Source of the DNA: Mycoplana azooxidifex
GTDB taxonomy: Bacteria > Pseudomonadota > Alphaproteobacteria > Rhizobiales > Rhizobiaceae
NCBI RefSeq assembly: GCF_014196765.1
Contig: NZ_JACIEE010000013.1
Span: forward strand, 62,001-126,000
Direction of reading: 5' to 3'
DNA: 64,000 nucleotides
Below the pieces are notes generated by a model. The model worked only from the letters and a program-made list of their open reading frames with translations, did no database searches and had not been told where the DNA came from. The stretch's first letter is position 1. The number at the start of each line of letters is the position of its first letter. Below are positions 54,580-64,000 of the stretch, one piece after another. Position numbers and translations under genes: made by a program.

Positions 54580-55541
54580 AGGTCGATCCTCCGTCTCTTC
54601 GTGTACCAGAGCTGCGCAAAACCGGTCAAAAGCGTGATGACGAAGATGACCGATGCGATCGCCGCACCATAGCCGAAGTCATTTTCGATGAAGCCCTGCT
54701 GATAGAGCCATGTCCCCAGCACCTGGCTGCTGTTGTTAGGCCCGCCGCCGGTCATGACCATGACCTCGTTGAAGACCTGGAATGCGCCGGCGATCGTGAC
54801 GATCACCATCAGCCCGGTCATCTCGCGGGTCAGCGGGAATGTGATGTTCCAAAGGCGCCGCCACGTCCCAGCCCCGTCCATGATCGCTGCGTCATAGAGC
54901 TCACGCGGGATCTTTTGGATCGCGATGGCGAACAGCAGCGTCGAATAGCCGAAGCCCTGCCACTGACTCATGGCGATGATGGCATAGATGGCGGTCTGCT
55001 CCTCGCCGAGCCAGGCGCGCGACCAATCCGCAAGGCCTATCTGCGTCAGCGCCGAATCCAGAAGGCCGATGTCGGGTTGATATATGAAATAAAACAGCAG
55101 GCCGGTCACGGTTATCGAGATGGCCGACGGCACGAAGTAGATGGCACGCCAGAACCGGCGCCATCTCTCTTCACTGAGCCCCTCGATCAGCGCAGCGAGG
55201 ACGAAGGCGCCGAAAACCTGGATGATGACAGAGATGACGGCATAGAGCGTGTTGTTGACTATCGCCGTCCAAACCACGGGATCGCTTTGCAGGCGCCGGT
55301 AGTTGTCCAGTCCGACGAAGGCGGTTTCGCCCGTGAAAATGTCCTGGTTCTTCGTGCTGACGAGAAAGTTGTCGATGATCGGATAGTAGACGAACCAGAG
55401 GATCAGGACGAAAGCGATCACGATCCATCGGAACGAGAGTATCCCGGTTATCGGGCCGAGCCGGCCCCTTTCAGGCCGGCGCGACCCGGTGAAGCCGATT
55501 TTGACGGCTCCACCCTTGTAGTCATGCTTCATGGCAGTCAT
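54576..55541 (-). CDS. Sugar ABC transporter permease, MalF type
   Basis: The 321-residue protein has membrane spans (WIVIAFVLILWFVYYPIIDN, VISVIIQVFGAFVLAALIEG) and the coupling loop DAAIMDGAGTWRRLWNITFP. It lies 14 bases after the binding-protein gene and overlaps the MalG-type gene. Confidence 0.9.
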   Translation of the reverse strand: MTAMKHDYKGGAVKIGFTGSRRPERGRLGPITGILSFRWIVIAFVLILWFVYYPIIDNFLVSTKNQDIFTGETAFVGLDNYRRLQSDPVVWTAIVNNTLYAVISVIIQVFGAFVLAALIEGLSEERWRRFWRAIYFVPSAISITVTGLLFYFIYQPDIGLLDSALTQIGLADWSRAWLGEEQTAIYAIIAMSQWQGFGYSTLLFAIAIQKIPRELYDAAIMDGAGTWRRLWNITFPLTREMTGLMVIVTIAGAFQVFNEVMVMTGGGPNNSSQVLGTWLYQQGFIENDFGYGAAIASVIFVITLLTGFAQLWYTKRRRIDL

Positions 55542-55555
55542 CCCGGGCCCTATCC

Positions 55556-56881
55556 CTATTTGGACGAAGCCGCCGCTACCTTAACGCGCTCCACCACCTC
55601 TTCTGGTGTCAAAGTGCCGCCGATGAGCGCCTGCAGACCTGCGAGCCAGGCAGCCGCCACGCGCGGCGGGTTTGCCGTATCGAGCCAGGGCATGAGATAG
55701 GACGAGGCCGCGATCACCTTCAGACCATCGACGACGGTGGGGTTCATGGTTTCCGCCGAATAGCCGCCGACTGTCGCGCTCGGCTGGCCATAGGGCGGCG
55801 CCGACAGGATCTTCCCGTTTTCAGCCGAGGTGACGAATCGCATGAAGTCGACCGCGAGCGGAATGTTCTTCGAGGCTGCGCTGATCATGTAGCCTTCCGG
55901 CGCGCCCTCGATGGCTTTGATGTCGCCCTTGGCATCCTTCGGAGCCGGCAGCTTGAAGAAGCCGAAGTCGTCGCGCTTCAGAGCGCCATCGGCCGTGGCT
56001 TGGTCGAATTCGATGATCTCCTGGTAGTACATGGCGGACTTGCCATTGCTGAACTGCTGCAAGGCCGATGCATAGGAAGAGCCATTGGTGCCGGCGCCAT
56101 CGGAGCACTCGTCGATCAACTGCTTGAACTGCGTCAGGCTGACGACATAACCGGGATCGCTATATTCGGCCGTAGCCGGGACGAAGTCCTTTTCAAGCGT
56201 CGCCTGCGGCACGTTGTAGGAAAGCAGCTGCCCCGCATAATGAACGCCCGGCCAGCCTTCCTTGTTGCCGAACGAAATCGGCGTGGAGCCTGACTTGCGC
56301 AGGGCTGCACAGGCGCTCAAAAGCTCGTCGAAGCTCTTCGGTTCGGAAACGCCCGCCTTTTCGAACAGGCTCTTGTTGTACCCCATGAACTTGGCATCGA
56401 GATAAAGCGGAACACCGTAGAGCTTGCCATTGTACTGGAAGGCGGAGACTGCGGCGGTGGCAAGCGTCTTGCCCCATTCGGTCTGCGGGCCGATGACCGG
56501 GGTCAGGTCGACGGCGCGATTGCCGCGCACAAAATTCTCGCCCCAACTGCCCGTCCAGGTGAAGTAGATGTCAGGCAACGAGTTGGATGCGACCAGGGCC
56601 TTGGTCTTGCCCTTCACGCTGTCGTCGCTCTCCTGGATGAGCTCGATCTTCACGTCGGGATGAAGCTTTTCGTATGCCTTTGCCGCGTCGACAAAAAAGG
56701 GAGAGAGTTGCTGCAGGCCGAATTTCGTCAGCACGCTGATCGTGCCCGTATATTCGACCGCGGCACTAGGATCGGCCGCAACCGGGTCTGCCGCTGCCAC
56801 GGCGCTGGTGCCGCTGATGACGAATGCTGCTGCAACGAGCGATCCGAGGCTCGTCGTGCTCAAGAACGTGTTGGCTTTCAT
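55556..56881 (-). CDS. Sugar ABC transporter periplasmic binding protein
   Basis: ATG at 56881 (MKANTFLSTTSLGSLVAAAF) follows GAGGAACTG and gives 441 residues with a signal peptide ending near AVAAADP. The extracellular solute-binding family 1 pattern is present (FFVDAAKAYEKLHPDVKIEL, LPDIYFTWTGSWGENFVRGN, GKLYGVPLYLDAKFMGYNKS). Ligands of this family are oligosaccharides, polyols or sugar conjugates. The operon suggests an Amadori compound. Confidence 0.9.
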   Translation of the reverse strand: MKANTFLSTTSLGSLVAAAFVISGTSAVAAADPVAADPSAAVEYTGTISVLTKFGLQQLSPFFVDAAKAYEKLHPDVKIELIQESDDSVKGKTKALVASNSLPDIYFTWTGSWGENFVRGNRAVDLTPVIGPQTEWGKTLATAAVSAFQYNGKLYGVPLYLDAKFMGYNKSLFEKAGVSEPKSFDELLSACAALRKSGSTPISFGNKEGWPGVHYAGQLLSYNVPQATLEKDFVPATAEYSDPGYVVSLTQFKQLIDECSDGAGTNGSSYASALQQFSNGKSAMYYQEIIEFDQATADGALKRDDFGFFKLPAPKDAKGDIKAIEGAPEGYMISAASKNIPLAVDFMRFVTSAENGKILSAPPYGQPSATVGGYSAETMNPTVVDGLKVIAASSYLMPWLDTANPPRVAAAWLAGLQALIGGTLTPEEVVERVKVAAASSK

Positions 56882-56936
56882 TTCGCAGTTCCTCTCTTTT
56901 GTCGTCGTTTTTTGGGGCATGCAAAGGTCCCGGGAT

Positions 56937-56963
56937 CCGGTCCGGCGGTGATCGCCGGACCGG
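56937..56963 (-). other. Strong stem-loop before the binding-protein gene
   Basis: CCGGTCCGGCG, five-base loop, CGCCGGACCGG: eleven perfect pairs in the gap between the SIS gene stop and the binding-protein start. No T-run follows on the minus strand, so it is more likely a processing or stability element than a full terminator. Confidence 0.55.
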
Positions 56964-56970
56964 GAAACGT

Positions 56971-57984
56971 TCAGTATTCGACGCGCTTGTAGTAGCGGCG
57001 CGTGGTCAGCGGATGATCGCGCAGGACTTCCAGATGCGCGCTCAGGCGCTCAAGCATCGTTGCCAGGATGACAGGGGAAATGAGGCTGCGGGTCTTGGCG
57101 GAAATGCCCGGAAGGCCGGCCGATGCCGCATCGAGGATGCGCACCTTGTCGGTGTAGCGCTTGGCGAAGCTTTCCACCCGGTCGGTCAGCGGCCGGCTGG
57201 CGTCTTCTCCTTTGAAGATGAACAGGCTGACGCCCGGCTCCACCAGTTCCAGCGTGCCGTGGAAGAAGTCGGACGCCTGCACCGGACGAGTGCGTATCCA
57301 CTGCATCTCTTCGAGAATGCACATGCCGTAGTAGTGAGCCTCCGGCCAGACGGAGCCCGCCCCGGTGAAGATGTGATAGGTCTCGTCCTTGATTTCCTTC
57401 GCAAGGGCTGCGGCGTTCGCCTCGTAGCTTTCCTTCACCGAAACCAGCAGTTCCGGCAGCAGCTTGAGTTCGGCCACGGTCGCGTCGAAATTACCATATT
57501 CGCCACGTTCTGCGAGAAGCGCGAGAACGATGATCAAGGATTGCAGGTAAAACGATTCCGAGGAGGTGTCGTCTTCGGCAAAATTGGTGAAGTTGTAGTT
57601 GGCGTCGCGACCGAGAGGCGTATCCTTGTGCCCGGTCAAGGACAGCGTCTTCACGCCGCGCTCCTTGAGGAAGGCTAGTAGCTGCACGCTTTCCTTCGTC
57701 GTGCCCGACAGCGAGGGCAGGATGACCAGCGCCTTCTCGTTCAAACCGGCCGGCGGCTCCAGAACGACCTGCGCCGAATAGGCTGCCGAAACCGGGAAAA
57801 GCGTCGAATTCCGCGCAAGTTCGATTGCCGGCTGGGTGAGAAACTGCACGCCGCCGGTCCCCATGAAGAAAATGCGTTCCAGACCGTCGTTCAGCAATTC
57901 GCGCATCAAGTGACGCACGTCCTGCGCTATTGCAACTGCGCCGCTTTGAATCTTAACAAAGCGATCTCTATCGAAGTTGAGCAT
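56971..57984 (-). CDS. SIS-fold sugar isomerase/deglycase (FrlB-like)
   Basis: ATG at 57984 (MLNFDRDRFVKIQSGAVAIA) follows GGAAGG and gives 337 residues. Two SIS domains are seen: ERIFFMGTGGVQFLTQPAIE with VILPSLSGTTKESVQLLAFL, and ETYHIFTGAGSVWPEAHYYG with QASDFFHGTLELVEPGVSLF. The FFHG-LE segment matches deglycases such as FrlB that split fructosamine 6-phosphates into glucose 6-phosphate and amine. First enzyme gene of the operon, downstream of the candidate LacI operator. Confidence 0.8.
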   Translation of the reverse strand: MLNFDRDRFVKIQSGAVAIAQDVRHLMRELLNDGLERIFFMGTGGVQFLTQPAIELARNSTLFPVSAAYSAQVVLEPPAGLNEKALVILPSLSGTTKESVQLLAFLKERGVKTLSLTGHKDTPLGRDANYNFTNFAEDDTSSESFYLQSLIIVLALLAERGEYGNFDATVAELKLLPELLVSVKESYEANAAALAKEIKDETYHIFTGAGSVWPEAHYYGMCILEEMQWIRTRPVQASDFFHGTLELVEPGVSLFIFKGEDASRPLTDRVESFAKRYTDKVRILDAASAGLPGISAKTRSLISPVILATMLERLSAHLEVLRDHPLTTRRYYKRVEY

Positions 57985-58062
57985 TAGAACCTTCCCGTTT
58001 TGCGCGTCGCAAGATCGCCTTCGTAGCGAGACCGCGTCTTGCGCAAATGATTTTTGAGACAA

Positions 58063-58080
58063 TGTGAGATCGATCTCACA
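58063..58080. promoter_or_regulatory. Candidate LacI-family operator, perfect 18-base palindrome
   Basis: TGTGAGATCGATCTCACA lies between the lacI-type gene and the operon it precedes, 79 bases before the SIS gene start. Even-length palindromes centred on CG are the usual LacI/GalR operator form; this one has AT-CG-AT at its centre. Confidence 0.65.
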
Positions 58081-58152
58081 CATATTTAGCGCATAAGAAT
58101 CTGGCGCTGGCAAGTAGGGAGCTCAAAAAATTTCGGACGGGGTGTCCGGCGC

Positions 58153-59175
58153 TCAGACGCCTCTTCTCCGGCTGACGGAGCCTCGAACTATCAGTTTGGT
58201 TTCAAAGCGAAATTTTTGCGGTTGGCCACTTTTCCCGGAGAGTCGATCGAACAGCAGCCGGGCTGCTGCGCGCCCGATTTCGGCCACTGGCTGCGAGACG
58301 ACCGTGATCTGCGGATCGGTGAACGTCGCCAAATTGAAGTCGTCGAAACCGATCAGTGAGACGTCGTGGGGAATCGAAATGCCCATGGAACGGAAGGCGA
58401 GAAGCGCGCCTTGTGTCATCAGGCTGTCAACCGTGAAGAGCGCGGTCGGTGGGGTCTTCTGGCTGAACAGGCGTATGGTCGCATCCACTGCGTGATCTAC
58501 CGTAGATTGTGAAACGGAAACCATTCGATCGTCCGGTGCAATTTCGCCGGCGGCAAGTGCCGCCCGGTAGCCGCTCATGCGCTCGCGCGAGGTGAAGATG
58601 CGCATGTCATCCTGCAGCAGTCCGACGCGACGATGGCCCATCGCGATAAGGTACTCGACTGCCTTGCGCGCCCCGCCTTCGTTATCGACGACGACGCTGT
58701 CGCAATCGACTCCCTCTGCGACACGGTCGATCAACACCAGCGGCACGTTTTCGGCGATAAGTCGCAGCAGATGGGCGTTGCTCTCGGCCGACGTCGGCGC
58801 CACGATGAAGCCGCGGATACTGAGCGACTGGAGGCTTTCCAGCAGGGAGACTTCCTGCCCGAGTTCCTCCTCGCTGCTACCGATAACCAGATTGTACCCG
58901 CACTCGCGGGCGAGGGCTTCAATGTCGTGCGCGATGCGGGCGAAGAACGGGTTCTGTATATCGCCGAGGATACATCCGACGATCGGCAACTGCCCGTTGC
59001 GCAATGCTTGCGCCAGGCGGTTGCCGCGATAGCCGAGCTTTTCCGCAGCCGCATGAACCTTCTGTGCGGTTTCGTCGCCGACATAGCCATAACTGTTCAG
59101 GGCGCGGGCAGCCGTTGCACGCGACACATTCGCCAGCGCCGCCACATCCTTCAAAGTCGCCGGTTTCCGAAGCAT
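58153..59175 (-). CDS. LacI-family transcriptional regulator
   Basis: ATG at 59175 has AAGGG upstream; ATG at 59190 is an alternative. The 340-residue product begins with the helix-turn-helix ATLKDVAALANVSRATAARA and hinge helix YRGNRLAQALRNGQLPIVGC. The periplasmic-binding-like effector domain follows (NLVIGSSEEELGQEVSLLES, VSLIGFDDFNLATFTDPQIT). It probably represses the downstream operon and is relieved by a sugar-amine or its phosphate. Confidence 0.9.
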   Translation of the reverse strand: MLRKPATLKDVAALANVSRATAARALNSYGYVGDETAQKVHAAAEKLGYRGNRLAQALRNGQLPIVGCILGDIQNPFFARIAHDIEALARECGYNLVIGSSEEELGQEVSLLESLQSLSIRGFIVAPTSAESNAHLLRLIAENVPLVLIDRVAEGVDCDSVVVDNEGGARKAVEYLIAMGHRRVGLLQDDMRIFTSRERMSGYRAALAAGEIAPDDRMVSVSQSTVDHAVDATIRLFSQKTPPTALFTVDSLMTQGALLAFRSMGISIPHDVSLIGFDDFNLATFTDPQITVVSQPVAEIGRAAARLLFDRLSGKSGQPQKFRFETKLIVRGSVSRRRGV

Positions 59176-59190
59176 TTCACCCTTCGCCAT

Positions 59191-59885
59191 CGCACAAGCA
59201 TGATCCAAAACGATCCTCCTTGTAGCGTCGGGTCGACGGTTCGCATAGACATGCCGCCGCGGAAAGCAGCATACCGTCAGCAACCGCCGGCCATGGCCCC
59301 GCACCGGCTTGTCCGTCAGGGATACCACTCACTACAACGCGAAGCGCTCTGGAGGCTGCCTGGGCTTGGGTCTGTTGTTGTATCGCTTCGAATGCACCGG
59401 AACAAGCTCGCGACGGCTCTTGCCAAATTGGGACGTCGGTGAGGATCGAGCAATCGTATTCGGTCATTACCTTGATCGGGATGTTGATTGCCGGGTGATC
59501 TTGACCCTCTTTATCATTTCGTCGTGGCCCGGCTGTTTTCTGAAAGAAGGAATTTCAAACAACCCCTTACATGTTACTAGGTGGGACAATACCAAACGGA
59601 AAATCGGGTCAAATCCTGCTGGAACTCAACACGGACCGTCATCGGGCACTTCCACTGCGTCCAACTCGCCCGATGTCGCGAGAAGATGACTTCGGCCGCA
59701 CGCACGGGATCTTCGAGCGTCGGGCTTCTCGACAAAGCGCCAAGGATGTCGCTACACTGATCGTGGTTATGTTGGGAGCATGACCGGGGAGGTTTATCGC
59801 TCTTTGGCGTAGGCGCCAAAACTTGGATCCGTTCGTGTCCCGGCACGAGCGGCCAATATGCTTTGAAGGGCTTGGTATCGACAGC
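59191..59885. other. Long spacer before the cox cluster
   Basis: No convincing gene is present in these 695 bases; short frames on both strands lack starts and motifs. It holds the lacI promoter at the left. At 59803-59820 a dyad TTTGGCG-TAGG-CGCCAAA occurs 66 bases before coxC and could be a regulatory site. Confidence 0.4.
59803..59820. promoter_or_regulatory. Dyad upstream of coxC
   Basis: TTTGGCGTAGGCGCCAAA: seven perfect pairs around TAGG. It may be an operator for the cox genes; there is no direct evidence. Confidence 0.35.
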
Positions 59886-61094
59886 ATGAATGAAACGGCC
59901 GCTTCCTTCAGCTACAATCCGATCCTTGTTGCGTTGTCAGTCCTGGTGGCGATCCAGGTCGGATATGTCGGCATCAGCCTGGCGATCTTCATTCCCGGTG
60001 CCTTCGCAAATCGGCGACGCCTGCTGATTGCCGGTTCGGCAACGACGCTCGCGGTCGGAATCTGGAGCATGCATTTCATCGGCATGCTGGCAATCACTAC
60101 CGCCATCACGATCGATTATGCCGTCCTGCCGACGCTTCTGTCGTTCTTCGTGTGTGGCCTGGTCACCGGAATCGCCATCTATCTGGCGAGCCTGCGCTCC
60201 CAGCGCCTGCTGGTTTTGGCCGCAATCGCCATGGGGCTTGGAATCACCACGATGCACTATGTCGGCATGATGGCGATCCATTCCGTCGCGCATCTGAGCC
60301 ACGACCCGGCCTATATGCTGGCAAGCGTTTCGATCGCCATCGCGGCATCGGGCCTAGCCCTCTGGCTGGCATTCTCCGCCGACCGGCGACCGCCGCTCTT
60401 TCTCTGCGCCGTTGTGCTGGGCTGTGCCGTCTCGGGTATGCACTATGTAGCGATGGCTGGAACGACAATGCATGTAGCCGGGTCGGATGCGACGACCGTG
60501 AAGTCCGTCATTTCCAGCGACATGCTGGCCATCATCGTCAGCGTGATAGCCTGTTCCATATCCGCGGTCTTCATGCTGGCACTCATTCCGACCGACGCGA
60601 ATGATCTGAAGGGCGACGCAGGATGGACGTCCGCCATTTCGGTCGCGACGCCGCAGGAAGCAGCCGTGACCCGCGGAGAACGCGCTCCTGGCGAGGGACA
60701 AGTCCTCGCGGCAGCAGCCGGTTCCGCCATCGACTTCCTGCCGATCGAGAAGAACGGCAATCGCTTTCAGATCGCAGCCGATGAAATCGCCTCGGTCCAT
60801 TCAAACGCGCACTACACCTACATCTTCAACGGCCGGGACGATCTGTTCTGTCCCCTGTCGATCACCGACATCGCCAACCGGCTGCAGAAGACCACGTTCT
60901 TTAGGACCCACCGAAGCTATATCGTCAATCTGGATTTCGTCACCCGGATCAAGAAGACGGGCGATGCCGGCGTTGCGGAACTCGATACGCCGGTGCGGCG
61001 CACAGTGCCGGTGAGCCGCGCGCGCATGGTCGCATTGCGCCAGGAACTCGCAGCCTTCAAAGCCGCCAATCCAACCGGCCCATCCGAAACTTAG
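59886..61094 (+). CDS. coxC: MHYT-LytTR membrane sensor regulator (CoxC-like)
   Basis: ATG at 59886 (MNETAASFSYNPILVALSVL) gives 402 residues. The N-terminal MHYT domain has about seven spans and three copies of the signature: SMHFIGM, TMHYVGM and GMHYVAM, proposed to bind a metal that senses CO, O2 or NO. The C-terminal LytTR DNA-binding domain reads ADEIASVHSNAHYTYIFNGR and FRTHRSYIVNLDFVTRIKKT. This membrane-bound regulator layout is that of CoxC and CoxH from carboxydotrophs. It precedes coxMSL on the same strand. Confidence 0.85.
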   Translation: MNETAASFSYNPILVALSVLVAIQVGYVGISLAIFIPGAFANRRRLLIAGSATTLAVGIWSMHFIGMLAITTAITIDYAVLPTLLSFFVCGLVTGIAIYLASLRSQRLLVLAAIAMGLGITTMHYVGMMAIHSVAHLSHDPAYMLASVSIAIAASGLALWLAFSADRRPPLFLCAVVLGCAVSGMHYVAMAGTTMHVAGSDATTVKSVISSDMLAIIVSVIACSISAVFMLALIPTDANDLKGDAGWTSAISVATPQEAAVTRGERAPGEGQVLAAAAGSAIDFLPIEKNGNRFQIAADEIASVHSNAHYTYIFNGRDDLFCPLSITDIANRLQKTTFFRTHRSYIVNLDFVTRIKKTGDAGVAELDTPVRRTVPVSRARMVALRQELAAFKAANPTGPSET

Positions 61095-61272
61095 GTCACC
61101 CCTCCTGTCGCAGTTCGTGCGCGCCGTGCATGCATTTCGTGCATATCGGGGCGTTTGGTGTGGTTGCGCTTGTCATGCGATGCCGATGGCGGCCTCGTTG
61201 CCACAGCAGGTGTCGTGACCGAGGAAACACGACAGCTGGCATGGACGACGACGCTTTGGGAGGAGCGGCATC

Positions 61273-62139
61273 ATGATACCTGGGACATTCGCCTATCATC
61301 GCCCGACGACGATCGGCAGCGCCGTCGCGCTACTGATCGAACTGGGAGAAGACGCACGCCCGCTGGCAGGCGGTCACAGTCTCATCCCCCTGATGAAGAC
61401 ACGGCTTGCATCTCCCGAACACCTCATCGACCTTGCGGGCATCGACGGCCTTAGCGGGATCGCGCGTTCGGATGACGATATCGTCATTGGTGCAATGACG
61501 ACTCAGCACAGCCTTATCGGCTCTTCGCTTCTCTCCGAGTTGGCGCCGATCATTCGCGAAACGTCACTGATGATCGCCGATCCGCAAATCCGCTACAAGG
61601 GAACGATCGGCGGCAACTGTGCCAACGGCGATCCCGGCAATGACATGCCCGCACTCATGCAGTGTTTGAACGCCCGTTACGCGCTGACGGGCAACGAGGG
61701 AAGCCGCGAAGTCCTGGCGCGCGATTTCTACCTTGGCGCCTATGAAACAGCACTGGCTGCCGGCGAGATCCTGACTGCGGTCCGCATTCCCGTTCCGGCA
61801 GCGGGCCACGGCTATGCCTACGAAAAGCTCAAGCGCAAGGTCGGCGACTATGCGACGGCGGCGGCGGCAGTGATGATCACCATGGCTGGCGACACGTGCA
61901 TGAGCGTCTCGATCGGCCTCACCAATGTCGCCGAAACTCCGCTGTGGGCGGAGGAAGCGGGGCGCCTGCTCGTCGGCACAAAACTGGACGAAGGTTCCGT
62001 CGCAAGCGCGGTCGCGGCCGCCGAAGCGATCACCGATCCGGCCTCCGACATGCGCGGCCCGGCGGACTACCGCACCAAGATGGCCGGCGTCATGCTGCGC
62101 CGCGCGCTCGAGCGGGCCCGGTCCCGCGCCACGGCTTGA
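61273..62139 (+). CDS. coxM: CO dehydrogenase medium (FAD) subunit CoxM
   Basis: The 288-residue product has the two flavin motifs of CoxM: AGGHS in [20 protein letters not shown], and TIGGN in [19 protein letters not shown]. The C-terminal domain ([20 protein letters not shown]) is typical. CoxM passes electrons from the iron-sulfur subunit to the quinone pool. GGGAGGAGC precedes the start. The gene order M-S-L matches known form I cox operons. Confidence 0.9.
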   Translation: MIPGTFAYHRPTTIGSAVALLIELGEDARPLAGGHSLIPLMKTRLASPEHLIDLAGIDGLSGIARSDDDIVIGAMTTQHSLIGSSLLSELAPIIRETSLMIADPQIRYKGTIGGNCANGDPGNDMPALMQCLNARYALTGNEGSREVLARDFYLGAYETALAAGEILTAVRIPVPAAGHGYAYEKLKRKVGDYATAAAAVMITMAGDTCMSVSIGLTNVAETPLWAEEAGRLLVGTKLDEGSVASAVAAAEAITDPASDMRGPADYRTKMAGVMLRRALERARSRATA

Positions 62140-62149
62140 GGAAGACACG

Positions 62150-62646
62150 ATGACCAAATCGCACATCAAAGTCACGATCAACGGCAAGGCGGTCGAAGCG
62201 CTCGTCGAGCCGCGCACGCTGCTGATCCATTTCCTGCGCGAGCAACAGAACCTGACCGGCGCCCATATCGGCTGCGACACCGGCCACTGCGGCGCCTGCA
62301 CCGTCGATATCGACGACATGTCGGTGAAGAGCTGCATGACCTTCGCAGTCCAGGCGGACGGCGCCAGCATCACCACGATCGAAGGCATGGCGAACGCGGA
62401 CGGAACGCTGAGCGCGCTGCAGGAAGGCTTCCGCATGATGCACGGCCTGCAGTGCGGCTACTGCACACCCGGCATGATCCTTCGCGCGCACCGGCTGCTC
62501 CAGGAAAACCCCGACCCCACCGAAGACGAGATTCGGCACGGGATCGCCGGCAACCTCTGTCGCTGCACGGGCTATGTCAACATTGTAAAGGCCATCCAGT
62601 ATGCGGCCGCCAAGATCAACGGAACCCCATTCCAGGAGGCGGCAGA

Positions 62647-62650
<4 letters not shown>
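62150..62650 (+). CDS. coxS: CO dehydrogenase small (2Fe-2S) subunit CoxS
   Basis: ATG at 62150 ([20 protein letters not shown]) gives 166 residues. The plant-type cluster ligands are in [16 protein letters not shown] with a further Cys in KSCMTF, and the second cluster ligands in [11 protein letters not shown] and [13 protein letters not shown]. It lies 10 bases after coxM, and its stop overlaps the coxL start (ATGA). Confidence 0.95.

Positions 62651-64000
<1,350 letters not shown>

Overview
The window looks like a piece of a large plasmid or other accessory replicon of a Rhizobiaceae bacterium (Rhizobium / Agrobacterium / Sinorhizobium group). The evidence is the traCDG - oriT - traAFBH conjugation block in the arrangement known from Ti and related plasmids, SyrB-like proteins, the DUF3991-toprim / DUF1419 / helicase-methylase / ParB-like / ArdC-like string usual on rhizobial plasmids, high GC, and dense ABC-transporter catabolic operons. 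No repABC, rRNA, tRNA or CRISPR was seen.

Layout. (1) 1-7.6 kb is a patchy accessory zone: the start of a secreted peptidoglycan-binding protein, a decayed NUDIX gene, several unknown genes including a diverged paralogous pair (3105-3797 and 4748-5428), a truncated insertion sequence, and SyrB-like coiled-coil proteins. (2) 8.3-16.3 kb holds plasmid-maintenance or anti-restriction type genes; the large methylase/helicase gene has lost most of its helicase part. (3) 16.3-24.8 kb is the conjugation module with oriT at about 18.9-19.08 kb. (4) 24.8-27.3 kb is decaying: a DUF433/DUF5615 toxin-antitoxin pair with a broken toxin and an AAA/DUF4143 ATPase with several frameshifts. (5) 27.5-39.8 kb is the most unusual part: two divergent operons with a LuxR-type regulator, an alpha-oxoamine synthase, two degenerate-receiver OmpR-type regulators, a spermidine/iron-type ABC transporter with a frameshifted binding protein, a GntR regulator with two near-identical palindromic operator candidates, a class III aminotransferase, a thiamine-diphosphate enzyme and an SDR. 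(6) 41-49.8 kb is an amine or amino-alcohol catabolic operon: a kinase/aminotransferase-fold fusion, a GntR-UTRA regulator, a polar amino acid ABC system with a broken ATPase, an FAD amine oxidase and an exporter-like DMT protein. (7) 50-59.2 kb resembles an Amadori-compound (fructosamine) utilisation operon: LacI regulator, SIS-fold deglycase-like protein, CUT1 transporter, PfkB kinase, FAD oxidase, and a 49-codon ORF coupled to the kinase. (8) 59.9-64 kb is a form I aerobic CO dehydrogenase cluster (coxC, coxM, coxS, start of coxL), cut by the window end.

The modules fit a mobile replicon that carries self-transfer functions plus uptake and breakdown of plant- or soil-derived amines and sugars, and CO oxidation as an energy supplement. 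Region 5 combines enzymes able to make or process alpha-amino or alpha-hydroxy ketones with quorum-type and atypical response regulators, and is the best candidate for an undescribed system. Many genes carry deletions or frameshifts; some single-base ones could be sequencing errors, but the number of unrelated lesions argues for real decay.
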